A stretch of DNA of 64,000 nucleotides from Isoetes taiwanensis (GCA_021234155.1 JAJEKV010000802.1:1-64000); one strand, 5' to 3'; shown: positions 43,935 to 56,679, numbered from the stretch's first letter. Numbers and translations are program-made. Notes: generated by a model from the letters alone, not told the origin.

Positions 43935-44030
43935 TTGTTTTTGGGTTGCCCCTAAGGGGGAAACCCTCGTTTATGTGGGTATGTGGAGATATTCAAGTAT
44001 ATGCTGGCATATACCTAGCATATGCTGATG
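43935..44030 (+). repeat. Direct repeat upstream of the lectin kinase relic (partner 46920-47000)
   Basis: GCCCCTAAGGGGGAAACCCTC...ATGTGGG...CAAGTATATGCTGGCATATAC here resembles GTCCCTAAGGGGAAAACCCTC...ATGTGGG...CAAGTATATGTCAGTATATGC at 46925-47000. The pair brackets the receptor-kinase relic, so it may be the shared upstream region of tandem kinase copies. Confidence 0.65.
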
Positions 44031-44198
44031 ACTGCTAAAAACTGGCTGCTGCCTGTAAATGGTCGGTCATCCAGCCCCATTATCAGCTTGCTACACAAAC
44101 GCTATCCGCCGGACTTGGCTATGGCTTCTGCACCTCGGATTCTGCCCTCCCTTCTGCCATATACCATATACCTCGGATTCGTGATGATGTCCAACCAT

Positions 44199-45965
44199 AT
44201 GTTCATGATCAAATTGAGAAAACTCTTATATCCTCTACTCTGTTTACTGATCACCTATGCATATGCTCAAGACATTACCTTTTCCTACAGTTCATTCGAT
44301 GCTTCTTCAAACCTAACATTACATGGAGACTCCATGCTCGGCAATGGAAGCATAGAGATAACTAAAGACTTCTGCAGGGCATAAGCCGCAGGGCGAGCAT
44401 TGTATTCCCAACCTATCGGGGCTCTTCTACGAGAAGACAACTTCACACCCTCATTTTCTACATCTTTTTCCTTCTCCATTATAAATGAAAACTCTATCCT
44501 TTGGGGGGCGGTGGCTAGGGTTTTTAAAGCGGAACTCAAGATGCGGATGACAAAATGCAGTTTTGCGGTTGAGTTTGATACATTTCGAATGTGGAGTTTA
44601 TGGATCAAATGATAACCATGTTGGGGTTGATGTGAGCGACATGGAATCTGCAATATGCGGATGCGGGATCACAAAGGGATTGAGCTTAAGAGTCGGATTG
44701 ACTCACGATAGTTCAAGGCAAGAACTAGAGGTAAGCTTAAGCTATTCAACCCGAGAAACCTCAAAAGAGTCTTCTTTCTCTAAGTCCCATAAATCTGGGT
44801 AGCTTTTTGTTCAATGAGCATGCGTGTATGTTGGATTCTCGGTACCCTTTGGAGGTAATGTAGAGATGCATTTGTTCATTCTTGGAGCTTCTCAACTTTG
44901 GAAGCCCTAAATCTAACCATGTTGCTCCTCTCGGTTCATCTTCTTCTCCCTCTGCTCCGGCTCCCTTGAGGCTATTGTAAGAAAAAGCCATTGTAGAGAT
45001 ATCACTTGCACGGATCTGGCCCCTTTTTTGGCATTTCGATTAGTTACGCATTTGTTGTAGCTATAGTGCTTGTCATCTTTGCTTTGGTGGAGCTGGAAAA
45101 AGTGGAAATGCCTTAGAAAGAACTAGCTCATTTCGTTCGGATATGGTTCAAGGTCCTCGAAGTTCACCTATAAAGATCTCGCACGGCCACCAAGGGCTTT
45201 ACCCTAGCGAGAATACTTGGGATGGGGCATTTGGCGGTGTCTATAAGGGCATCATGCCCAATTCGACCTTATAGTTTGCGGTAAAAAGAGGAGAGGGAAG
45301 CAAGCAAAGAAAAAGAGTGAATTTGTTTGAGAATATCAATTATAGAAAGACTTAAGCGCCATCGCAACTTGTTACAACTTCAAGGTTGGTGCCAAGAGAG
45401 GAGAGGTGCTTTTTAGTTTATGATTTTATGCCTAATGGCAGCTGGATAGGCACGATTACGCAAAAGCGGTAATATACTAACTTGGCCCATCGGATTCAAG
45501 ATTGTATCGGGAGTTGCTTTGCACTTGCTTATTTGCATTGAGGAATGGGATCAACTAGTAGTGTCTGGGGGATGTGAAGACTAATAACATCATGCTTGAT
45601 ACCCGGTTTCAATGCAAGGCTGGGAGATTTTGGACTTGCGTGTCTTGTGGAACATAACTCTAGTCTGAAATAACTATCACGGCGGGCACATTGGGATTTG
45701 GGCCGGAGTATCTTGATCTGAGGCAAGGCCACAGATAAAAGCAGTGTGGTCGGTTTGGGCGATGGTGTTAGAAGTGGCAGCGGGTAGAAGAGCCATTGAG
45801 AGATCTTCCAACTAAAAATGAGACTCTCTATGAAGCGGGCCCTCTGAGGATCTTAGCGGGTGTTCTTACTCTTCCTCAACTCCCTAGGTTTAAACCCATG
45901 CCTTCCCATCCCCTCTTACCATTCGAGGGATATCATTTGATAATAGCGAGAATATCACCATAGAA
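44199..45965 (+). pseudogene. L-type lectin receptor kinase relic (LecRK-like)
   Basis: ATG 44199 starts a signal peptide-like sequence (KLRKLLYPLLCLLITYAYAQ), then the legume-lectin domain: ITFSYSSFDAS-NLTLHGDSM, GRALYSQP, TPSFSTSFSFSI, VEFDTF and, in another frame, NDNHVGVDVSDMES (metal/sugar-binding loop). A degraded hydrophobic stretch near 45010-45100 fits the membrane helix. The kinase part is in changing frames: KFTYKDLAR, GAFGGVYKGIMPNST, FAVKRG (lysine), LGDVKTNNIMLD where HRD is expected, NARLGDFGLACLVEH (intact DFG) and TAGTLGFGPEYL. Many frameshifts and stops exclude a working receptor as read. The family senses extracellular signals at the plasma membrane. Confidence 0.85.
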
Positions 45966-46919
45966 ATATAAGAAATTGTCCAAATAGATGTCAACATTGT
46001 AACTCATAAACTATAGTCACCCCTATATCTCACCATTTGGCTACTTTGTATTTGTTATCTATCTTTGCAAGTATGGCTACTTTGTATTTGTTATCACGAC
46101 ATCTCTCGTTATATTAATACTGGAGCTGTGTCCTAATGTTACTATCGAGTAGGAATGTTTATCTTATTCCTGTCTATGAAAACCAATATACGTCTAGGTT
46201 AGTCCATGAAGGAAGGAAAAGTAAGTTCCATTAAACCATATGAGACATGCACTAACCTCATCACTGGACATTGTACTATACTTGTGAAACATCATATAGA
46301 GCATCTATTTCTTGAGTTGGGCTACATGTTTTTCCGACAAGTTGAGATGAATAAAGTTCATTTGTTTCAACCAATATGCCATACATTCATGTAATGATGG
46401 ACCGATAAGGCTTGTTGACATTTACGGGTTCGACTTAAAATTAATAATTTGTTTTTCCTGTTTTAACATTTCTGGTGATATCCTGGCATGGCAAAGATAT
46501 TCTTATTTTGCACACAGTGAGCATCATGATAGAGTTATAGAACCTGTGGTAAATTAGTTCAGGTATAATGAAAATTGTTTTTGTTTTATCAACAGGACCT
46601 GGAGCAGATTTTGAACTACTTAGGTGTTGAAACATATTCAAGATCGTCTTCCACGCCATTCAAAATTGAGAGATATACTCTACCATAAAATGTCGAACAT
46701 TAATAATGGATTCAACCTTGTAGTTTTAGAACTAAACACACTGGGGTGTCTCATTTTCGATGTCCCTTTTGTCCTCCAATTTAGTACTAAAATCAATAAA
46801 GGTGGTTGGAAATCTTGGAGGCAATTTCAAATTTAGAAAACAAAAAAAGCAATAAAAATTCGAATTCCTTGAATCTTGGAGAACCGGGCTACAGTGTGTG
46901 CATGTGTTGAGCCAGTCTT
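45966..46919. other. Spacer downstream of the kinase relic
   Basis: No gene recognised. GGCTACTTTGTATTTGTTATC occurs twice (46039, 46074), a small direct repeat. Short frames at 46206-46394 and 46624-46836 show no domain. Confidence 0.35.
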
Positions 46920-47000
46920 CGCATGTCCCTAAGGGGAAAACCCTCATCCATGTGGGTTTGTGGCATATTCCAAGTATATGTCAGTATATGCTCGAAAACA
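46920..47000 (+). repeat. Direct repeat downstream of the lectin kinase relic
   Basis: Partner of 43935-44030 in the same orientation. It is followed ~200 bp later by a LINE insertion, so whatever followed this copy has been displaced or lost. Confidence 0.6.
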
Positions 47001-47206
47001 TGACTTTGAAGTGTGATTTAAGCCATTTCGGCAACCCTCCGTGCGCAGCACCTTGTTTAATTAAGTCCAATTACTGATAAATTTCTATTATGTACTTTGT
47101 GTATTTGTATTGTGTCTATGATAATGAAGACACAAGTGGTGCTCTAGATGAATATTGATCAACCTTTAATGAGGATGATCTTCAACATTCATCTTCTCCC
47201 TTCTAC

Positions 47207-50200
47207 CTGATTTGCCGGGTTACCAACATTTCTCGGTCTTCAATACCTGTACAGGACAGCGGGGTCATGGTGGAGTGGCTTGCTACTACCGGACAACCTT
47301 GGCACATTCGGTTACCCTCCAGAAGACGGACATACACAACCGGTGCTTCGGCCCGTGTGCATAATACGGTGGCAACCCTCTTTTTACGGCGCTGTTATTT
47401 CCCTCACGCAGCGAGGGGCGGCACCTTCTATCAGCGGCCACCCCGATGCGGATAGGATGGACCCCGTATGTCGATCTATATGATGACATCTGGCGGCATC
47501 GGCGGTTGGGTAGGAATTCGTCCTTCTTGGAGATTTCAATCTTGGCGGACGGAGTAGAGCAGCCCATGCGACTTGACCCCTCGTGGCGATGTCCTGCGGC
47601 TTCACGCCCATGTAGCGGCGGCGTAGTCGGATGGCGGCCAGTCTTTTCGCTTTGGCGGGCGGTTGCTCTGCTATGTGGCATTTTGACTTGATAATTTGCA
47701 ATGGCCTTTCCACGGTGGCGATTCGCCAAGTGCACATGCGAGGCGAGGACAATGAGGGGAGGGTCTAGTGTGGTGGACTATGTGCTTGTAGTTCGCCAAT
47801 GATATGCATCTCATCCCGGTCGTTTAGGGTGGAGCCGGGCGGTCGGGATGAGGAGAGGTCGACTCGAGATCACCTCCCACTTTATTTGGACTGGTTTGGC
47901 GAGCCGCGGAACCCCCACTATGCAGCCCCTCGCCGTCTGGTTGGGACTTCGATTATGGCGGCGAAGGACTTCTGCCCGAAGATGCTCGAGAGCGCCCTCC
48001 GGTAATTCTGCAGACCTCCCACACTAGAAGCGGCCGAGCGAACCAGGCGACCGCTATGCAGCGGGATCTGTGAGGGCCGGAGTGCTGGCGGGGCCCCCGT
48101 CGCCCGCTCGGGGTCAACAACATTCAGCGATGGTTTTGATCGCGGACTGTAAAACATAGCGGACGGCTTCCGAGTCATCCTGGATCAGGGGCTGCCGGCT
48201 TACTTGAGGCCACCACCGCGATACCGGCGCCCATCGGCGAAGGACACAAAGTAGCGGTACCTTGCCAACATCGGTGTTATTTCTTTGGACACTCATCACC
48301 GAACCTTTTGGCGCCCGAGTGCTTGAAGGCCAGCCAGCCTCAGGGGACATCACACCCGAGGCGTGGGAGCATTACTTGCAACAGCTCTATGACCCGCCGA
48401 GGGGCAGCGTGCGCCCATACCCCCCAGGGATGGCCCCCATTGGTTCGTGGATGAGGATGTTGAGGAAGGCACGCAACGGCTAGGCTAATGGGAAGGCGGT
48501 GACCTCGATGGTATGCGGCCGAGTTACTCAAGTGGGCGGTGGCAGCCGCTTGTGCGGGTCCTCACTACCCGTTTCAGCGAAAGCATTGCGGGGGAGGGTT
48601 TCCAGACAATGGACCCTAGCGTGGTTGTTCCCATTCACAAAGCGGCGACCCACCGGTTTGCCACCAATTGGACGATCATGGTCGATTGATGATTTACCAA
48701 ACTGTTGGTCGGGCATTCTCGAGCAGGGCTTTATTGACCAACAAGGCGAGGCATGATGTGCGAAGCCCTCACACAGCGAGCTTTCGACCCGCCACTCAAC
48801 GATTGACCATATCTTTACGGCAAGGGCGATTGAAAGACGGCGGAAATCACCGGCCGGACTTGTATTGCTGCTTTGTGGACTTCGCAAAGGCTTTTGATAC
48901 GGTCCCCCGGGAAAAGTTGTGAGGCTAGGCTGCGTCAAGCTGGGGGCTCCATTTCCCGTGCGTAATGCCATATCACTGGTTGTATGAGAGTTGTTTTGGC
49001 GGGGATCATTCGGCCAGACAAGCATTTACCAAGAGTATCGGGGTCCGCCGAGGTTGCCCCTCACGACACTTTTTGGCCTCTACATTGTCGTTTAGAGCCA
49101 CGGCTTTTGCGAGCATGGGGGGATGGCATACATCTTTGCACCGTGTCATCCGGCTCATCTATCGCGGGCGACGATGTTGGCCTGCTGGCCCACACCCCAG
49201 AAGATATCACGATCTCACTGGATGCCCTAGGGACACATTTTGTCGCTACGACATGCGCGTCAATCACGCCAAGACGAGTGGTGGTTCTCATATCCTCTTC
49301 ACGTCACCCCATGCCTCCACTCACATATCGAGGGGGGCGACTGTGGGGCGCGTCACGCCCACTAACAAGTACCTAGGGGTGGAGTTCCCCTCCTCCATCT
49401 GGCTGGAGGCGTCTTATCCGCCAGGGTGAATAGGCCGGAAAGCGCTTTTATGCGCGGTGAAATAACAAATACCGGGCGGGAGCTATATGATTGGGGCCAT
49501 CGGGTCACATCTGTTAGCACCGGTGAACTGCCCTTCAGCGGGGTGAGGGGTTTGGGCCCAGGCCGCTCTTTGTGACACTGAATGACTTTGGCTTGGTGCG
49601 TATGGGCATTTTTGCCGCGGGCACCCAGGGGAAACCTAGCTGGTCCCCTATCAGATTCTGGCTGCAGGAACGGATTCTTACGCCGCTGGCAGCCCTTGAT
49701 AGACACATCGCCTATTTTCTAAAGATGGTTACCTATGGGTGATGCTGGCCCCGCGACTGGGTTTACTTGCGGGCCAGGAGTCCAAGCCCGGCTTGGGGCC
49801 TGTTGGAGGGTGCAGAGAGATCAGTGGTTCGCCAGATGGAACGCGTCTGAGCACAGTGCGCATCTGGTACACTGGCCCGGCCTCGTGGCGGCCTGGGGAG
49901 TACCCTAGATGCTTGTTTCCTTGGCAAAGCTCACGGGACCCCATTGCTCTAGAGCAGGTCAAAATGGCCCATTACAAGGGCACATCAACCCGTGTTAGCG
50001 GGGCCGCGGCTCTACTGCGTTCCCGGCTGCCCCAGCGGGCTCATTGCCTCCATTATACGCAGTGCCCACCATCTTCGCGTCTCGAGGCAGGCGGTGGATT
50101 GGGGAGCCAGCCCGGCCCGGGGCTGTCGGTCTTTGTCAAGCCGGTGCTTGGATTGAGGATGAGTCTCACACTTTCGAGTTGCCCAGTTGACCGGTCGGGC

Positions 50201-50576
50201 GGATGCTCCGCTCCCCGATGGCTGGGCGTGCCCTTGCATTTCTTGATGAACACACCCGTCGATGCGTGCCACACGGGGTCATACATCCGGGGAGAGTCTT
50301 GGACTGCGAGGTCACCTTTGCCCCCTTTGTTGTCGTGACTAGGCACTTCTGAGGGGTGGTGCATATTTGTATATATTGGGATGTTTGCATTTTATATGAT
50401 TAGCACGGTTTGTCGGTGATGACGCTAACGGTTTTCCCTCGAAAACCCTTCCGGTGGGGTTTTTTAATCGAGGCGGTAATCCGCTTGCTTTGCGTTTTGT
50501 TATGGGTCCCATAGACCGATTGGTCTCCGTGGACGATAAAAGTAACTTCCTTCCTTCCTTCCTTCCTTCCACTTTT
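47207..50576 (+). mobile_element. Family G LINE, copy 2, 5'-truncated in the endonuclease
   Basis: It starts at the endonuclease stretch (ACCTGATTTGCCGGGTTACC, shared with copy 1 near 23420) and runs to GGTCTCCGTGGACGATAAAA and a CTTCC/TTCC tail (50545-50570). GC content is clearly above the flanks. RT and C-terminal regions match copy 1 and copy 3. No target duplication was recognised. Coding frames change every few hundred bases. Confidence 0.88.
48262..49429 (+). pseudogene. Family G LINE reverse transcriptase, copy 2
   Basis: Fragments in order: TPEAWEHYLQQLYDPPRGSV (linker before RT), the VVPIHK block near 48625, SILRQG-like text near 48815, and LYCCFVDFAKAFDTVPREKL at ~48862-48922, the RT aspartate block (FVDF-KAFD-V-R). 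GVRRGCP at ~49040 is the next RT box. The YADD region (~49158-49190) is frameshifted (IYRGRRCW where IYADDVGLL is expected). HAKT-and-Y-G words to 49380 fit the end of the RT palm. The gene is not functional as read. Confidence 0.85.
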
Positions 50577-50923
50577 GCCCACATTTATCTACTAGAAAAT
50601 TGGAATTAGTTGAATATAATTAAAGGGTGCACATCAATTGTAAAATTAGTAGAATAACTAAAGGCTCCATATCAGTTGTTGATTAATGCAACAAGAAAGA
50701 TTTTGAATCTGAGATTGCATTTGGATTTGATCATTAATCCAATTCCAACTGTATAACTATCCATGTGGACCTTTATTATCTTCAAGTCCAATATACACTG
50801 CGAGCAATTTTTGTTACAAATGCACGATTAAATCATAATGTGTAAGAAAAGGAACCTAAAACTCTCGCCAACAATGTATCCTTAGTGTGCAATATGATTT
50901 CTTGGCATAAAGTTGTATCCAAA
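50577..50923. other. Short spacer between two LINEs
   Basis: AT-rich, no gene or repeat recognised. Confidence 0.4.
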
Positions 50924-52170
50924 TGTTTTTTTTTTTGAAGGACTTGAGCCTTTATTATCCAGAGAAAGTTACAGAGTGTAATGGGGACTAATAACTCAGT
51001 GGAGAGAATGTCCACCAGAGCAAAACCACCCCACTCAAATACAACATCTAAACAATATGAAGAGCAAGCAAAAACTCATAAGTAAGTATGAATCTGAAGA
51101 TAGTGCTCCCAAATACGGCTCTTTACCTCATTAGCAATTGATGAGCACCTGAATGCTTTGACAATTCGTTGTTGGGCATCAAGAAGGACCTGTGCATCTG
51201 AACAAGCAAGACCTTTGAATATGAGAAGGTTCCTTCTTTTCCAAATGGACCAGATGATCCATGCAGAAGCCAAATGAAAGGCCCTTTTGCCAAATTATCC
51301 CAACTACTTGGATAAATCCGCTAATAACACTGCTGGCTATTCAAATTGCAATGAAAGAGGCCTTGAAGCCACAACCAAGCATGTCGACATGTCTACATAG
51401 GAAGAAGCAATGCTCAATTGTCTCGTCCCTCCAGTGCACATAAGGGACATAGTGCGAGACACCTCTGGGCAAAATCATGTGCACCAATATTAACGGCGGA
51501 CAACGATGAGTGACTTGCCACCATAAAACGGATACTTTGGGATGGAGTAGTTTATCCCATACCCACTTCCTGCTTGCCACTGCTTAGATCACCAGGAATG
51601 ACCAAAGGCCACTTGGACCGAGGCAAGACGTCAAAGATCAAGCAAGACCTTGTACATGGAATTCACCAACTTATCTGCTTTGACATGCTCATGAACTACC
51701 ACGACCGGGGTCATCCACTGTAACTCTTGGGGAAGAATTGAAGATACCTTCGCCAAATAGCTCGATCCCACCTTAAAAGGAGGAACTTAGCTCTAAACTC
51801 CTCCCATGTCGGGAATCGCCTTTGATTATTATACCAATCGGATATCATATGCACACCACCGCTCTCCATCGATGGCTGCGTCAATGGGTGGACGAAGCAA
51901 CCGAGGACCACCATCCAATGGAATCCACCAACAACTTGCGGTCATGCTAGTGCTTGGCGCAAGATGGTGAAAATGAAACAGAGATTGTACGGTCTCCCAT
52001 GCAACTAGCAATCCTCTAAGAAATGGGGATGCATTAGGGTATGCCGTCAGTGGATAGAACAGAGCCCAGGGGAAAAGTGGCCTAAGAGACCGAGACCCAA
52101 AAGAAATGCACATTCGATAAAAAGACGATAAACAAAAGGCGGGAACATCTTGGGGACTCATAACATGCAT
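50924..52170 (-). mobile_element. L1-like LINE, 5'-truncated, with poly(A) tail
   Basis: A T run at 50925-50936 followed by GAAGGACTTGAGCC is the reversed 3' tail, parallel to 8310. Minus-strand frames: 51341-51580 contains WVWDKLLHPKVSVLWWQVTH and ETIEHCFFLCRH, the zf-RVT region of plant L1-like ORF2. 51076-51273 contains AWIIWSIWKRRNLLIFKG, the usual sequence after it. 51829-52170 resembles the 9157-9441 frame of the other copy. The right boundary is approximate and no target duplication was found. Confidence 0.8.
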
Positions 52171-52259
52171 GAAAAGATCATAACATGCACACTAGAATCA
52201 TCAAAGAGATCATAACTATCTACTGGAATGCATGTAGATTGCAAGTCATGTGAAGGCAA

Positions 52260-53090
52260 CTTAGCACGAGCAATAAACGAAAGAATGCCCAGGTAAAATA
52301 ACACTTTCTCCTAAAGCACTCACAATGCATTTAAAATTCCAAAATTCCATTCCATTCGGCATGAAGGATTTCTACTCTTACTTTTCAACTTAGTCGAACA
52401 TGCATCTATGGTGAAAGCAATGGCCAGACAAAATATAACATTTTCTATGAAACCCTTGCGCATCTAGCCTGAGGAACATCAAGCAATGTCGAAAAAAAGA
52501 ACTCTCTCAAAATCCTCGTAAATCCAGCCCCATCAACGGCCAAGCAATGCCCGGCTCCCAAAACCCTCACAAATCAAACTCGACCAGTGCTTAAGAGCGT
52601 CTGCATTGCTCAGCTCCCAAAACCCTCAAAAATCAAACTGGACAAGTGCTTAAGAACGTCCGCAACACATCTAGGAATTTATCAATGGTCTCTGCATGAC
52701 TTCGAGAACAAGGTGGAATACTTCGTACATCTTTGCAACAAAAATTGCTCGCAACCATAATCGAGAAACTCGCATGAGGATTTGGGCTACCTACTCTTCA
52801 AATGCTTGTAGTTAATTTGGCCTGAGATGCATGAACATTGCATGCATTTTCTGGGCAGGATAACACTTTTGCTAACCCTCATACTTCTAGCCTTAGCAAG
52901 GCACATTTGCTCGAGCAACACCCAGGCAAAATATCACTCACCTATAGCCATCTAGCTCGATCAATGCCAAAGCAATGTCCAAGCAACTCCCATTTAACTC
53001 AAGCAATGTCCGTGCAAAATATCACACTCCCCTAAAACCATTCCACATCTACCCTACAAGCGCCCCAACAATGCCCGAGCACATGACAAC
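52260..53090. repeat. Degenerate repeat region (CAATGCCCAGGCAAAAT words)
   Basis: Variants of CAATGCCCAGGCAAAATATCAC recur near 52283, 52420, 52916 and 53003. A ~62 bp block (GCTCCCAAAACCCTCA...AGTGCTTAAGA-CGTC) is tandemly duplicated at 52552 and 52614. Frames here are short. Probably an old diverged tandem array. Confidence 0.6.
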
Positions 53091-53882
53091 ATATATATTG
53101 CTCAACGCCTATGTGCATGCGCACTACTATCATCTTGGGTTCACCAAATTGCACAAATCGACTAATGCCCGGCATCTTCTAGTAGTATTTTTATTTCGCA
53201 AGCTTCAGGTGTTTGATGTTGAGGATAGATTCACTGGTTTCGGATGCTACTACAAACGTTAACAAAAGTAGAAGGTTCACAAGGAATTGCAAGAGCACCA
53301 ACTTGGCAGAACCCAAATTCCTCATTGCTTTGTTTGAGGGGTCCATCGAACAAAGGATGAGACAATAACTAATAAGGATCACAAAACGGTCAATTTCAGC
53401 TGCTTTTCCAACATAAACAGGAATGCATGCATCCCATAAGCACCTTTATAGTGCGAGAGCAACCTCTTTTTTTGGGAACTCTTGACTTTACTGCGGAAAA
53501 ATCGTGCTTTCGTATTCTTGAAGTGTTTGTCGTGCAGCTTTAGATTTTATTTGGTAAGCTTATAGAGTAGGTGGTTTTGGGTTTTTCCAAAAGGCAAAGA
53601 ATCTGAAGGCTTTCGTGTGCTTATACAATGATGACCATTGCAACGAATTCTACTTGTTACATTGTACAGAATATTTCTTAGGAAAACAAGGGCATCCAAT
53701 TAGAAATCCCTTTCTTCAAGACTTCTGGGACACTTTTTTCCCATGTTTCCAAATTTGGGAAAGGGCCAGAAAGGGCCATTTTATTAGTAGTTCCATCCAT
53801 CTGTCTCCAACTCAACTGTAAAAATAAAGGTGTAAAGAAAAGTTACGCAAAGTTGAATCTTTCCATAGGCAAGAATAGATAC
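53091..53882. other. Region where the last methyltransferase exon would be expected
   Basis: No exon matching the family's C-terminal end (a tryptophan-containing tail after the KVF segment) could be found on the minus strand here. Otherwise AT-rich with no recognised element. Confidence 0.35.
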
Positions 53883-56679
53883 CTCATTTTGAAAAACCTT
53901 TGCCATTGCACAAATGATTCTATCCTTTAAGGGATCAACATTGTCGTCTTCCTGGTGAAAATCAGACTCTTCCACACAATTAACCATGATGCGCCCACCG
54001 GGCTTCAATTTGCTCCTCAATTTAGCCCATGTTTCAACCTACTAATTAAGAATTAGTTTCGACAGTGTACATATTTGAAGGGAACAAAATTGAATTTTTT
54101 ATGTTGTCCATTTCAAAGAACCTAGTAAGATTTGTAGCTTTTGATTCTCTTATTGGCCATCATTACCCCTTCAAGTCATTGTAAGTAGTCTTGAAATGAT
54201 TATAGTCAAGTTAATGCTGTATACAATAATGAGTTTCACATTCCTTCCTGTCGCTTCTAGAATGGCGATTGAAACAACAGTTCATCTGACATTCGAAATG
54301 TGTGCAAATATGTCAAGCAGGAAATATTTAGAACGAAGATGTGAGCTAGTGGGAGTTGCTTTCCCCTCTAGCTTTAAATGAGAAGGAAATAACCAAGAAG
54401 AGGTAACAACTTGGACACAGTATAGAAGTGAAACAGCTTTTTCCACATAAAAGAAAATCCTTGTCTCAGTTTACTTCTTATACATGTTTCTACCCAGTAA
54501 TCAAGAATATCAGAATCATGCTTTGTTGATGATGTATTATATTAATCACTAGAAGAAGCTTATAGATTTGGTAGCACTCTTTTCAATTTTGGTTATGATG
54601 CATCGCCCATGTAGGTGGTTCTCAAGTCATTCGCAGCCCATTTTATTCGATTTACTGCCATATATAGCCAATAGATTCCTTCTACTGTCTGTGCAATTGC
54701 AGATGGAAATTTGGAAATTTACAGATCTATCTGATGTTCTGGATTTATCCAGAATATATACTACGTCAAAAATTTGTGGAAGATATCAATCTTGTGAGCT
54801 TTCGAGGAAAAGAAACCTATGCATACCTTGTGAAGTGACGGGAGAACAGCACCATCAGAAAATAAGTCCACAACAATACCTGCATACGCATTTACCATCT
54901 AAAAGCATTATTGTTTGTAAATGGTGTAAAGCATGTATTTATATCTGTGCTGTTTTAAAATACCAGATTCCAGAAGAAATGAACCAAGCTTGGTCTAATT
55001 AACAGTAAAAATCTACAGAGATTGTGGACATCACTGAATTGATAATAATTGCAAGTGTTCAAAAAGAAAGCAGCAGCTAATACCAGCAAAACCACCTTCA
55101 ACATCAGCACAAAATGCATCACCAATATGAACAGAAAGTCCACCACCATGCTCATTAGGTCCTTCAAAATCCGAGAGCCCTAGATGCATTCGAGCATGGT
55201 CTACCAGCTGGATAAATAAGAAAAAACACAGTTTTAAAAGACAAAATGATATCCATGATGATCCCAACATGAAAGTGAAGAACAACAAAGCATTATGCAA
55301 GATGATGGGGTCTTCCCTATAGAAGTGACCACCTGGTAGCCATCACCTCAGGAAAGATCTTTGCTGATGCCATATTTCTACACTATTCAACACAAGGGTG
55401 AAAAGGCAGAAGTCTCAGAAGTACATACAATTTCATCGATCTCCCAGCCTTCCAGTTTTCGAGAAGGCCATAAGTCTAGCATTAGGCGGGCTGCTGTCCC
55501 AGCTCCCTGGAAACAACAATGCCTTGACTTTTAAACAATAACAGCAATAAGAATGAGCAAATAGAAAGCATCTGTTATGCAAAAAAGTGATCTTCTATAG
55601 ACTTAAACACGTATAACGAAAATTTTTATCTATTCCATTTTCATCCAGAAGTACTGTTTTACCAGACCAAGAATGGCAATAGGACCTTCTGGTATAATTG
55701 AAACAGCGTCGAAAATTCATCCTGGAAAGCCACCACGAGTAACCAGTGTGAAAACCTGTGCAGACTGTATCAACACAATGCAAATTAATGCCAATAAGAC
55801 TTTGCATCGAATTAAGATACTCATCACATATATCAATGCTCCCTTTCCTATCTAGTGAACATAGATTTAAAAGAACATTTATGGTGTCTCACCCAATAAG
55901 AACCTGTCCATTTGGAGTCCTTCTTATATACGCTATGAATGTTCCCTGCAAAACTTTCGTAACTATTTCAATTTAACCAATTTAAAATGAAATCAATCAT
56001 CAATAGGCAATTAATTATGCTAGCCATATGCCAAACCACTTGATCATAATAAAACTGGTGAACAGCTTCTCTAAGAAAACAATGCAAAGAATCTAAACAA
56101 ATTTTACAGCAATTGCCTCAGACTTCCTAGACTGGACTAAGAATTCCCATTACAAAAATAGCTGCCACACAAAGACAATTTCAATTCATGTCATAGTATA
56201 ACACTATATTCTATACAGTACAACAAGCCACAAGTTTTACTGATGTCACATATCTAATTCTTATAACAAGCTTTTCTTTTTTCACGTTTGTGGTGTTGCA
56301 AGAAAATCTGACTAATTTACTGACCTGTCCAATCGAGTAAAAGTAGTCGAGCACCAGCGTAAATCGACTTGGATTCCTTGGGTATCTCTACAATATTAAT
56401 GTCATTGTACAAACTTGCAATGCTACTCAAGGTAACAGGTTCAATAATGGGCTGGACCTCTGCGTCGTTTTTACCAGAATGGAGAGCTTCAGCCTTTGTT
56501 CCGGCATTAAATATGTCTTCGAAATTGGGAGAATCTTCCGTGCCATCACAAAGCAGGGCTTGCAATGGCTGAGGGAGGGAGACACGAGACGGGAAATGGA
56601 CTGGGAAATGGACGGCTTGTGGAAGAGGAGGTGTGGAAAGAGCATTTGGCCAGGCCACCATCATAGTAGCCATAGCCAT
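53883..56679 (-). CDS. Spermidine-synthase-like / SAM-methyltransferase-like gene, 7 exons seen
   Basis: Exons (minus strand): 56679-56325, 55945-55893, 55721-55663, 55506-55429, 55207-55084, 54879-54827, 54038-53883, all with GT/AG borders. The N-terminus (MAMATMMVAWPNALSTPP) is transit-peptide-like, so a plastid location is plausible. Diagnostic words in order: RLLLLDWTGNIHSV, IIPEGPIAILGL-GAGTAARLMLDLWP (glycine-rich nucleotide loop), LEGWEIDEI, LSVHIGDAF, GGFAGIVVDLFSDGAVLPSL, KLKPGGRIMVNCVEESD. Phases agree everywhere except exon 3, 59 bp instead of 60, which puts an early TGA or frameshift there. About 293 residues are seen; the C-terminal ~40-50 are missing. Substrate unknown: the family has the Rossmann fold of polyamine synthases and methyltransferases. 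Confidence 0.85.
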
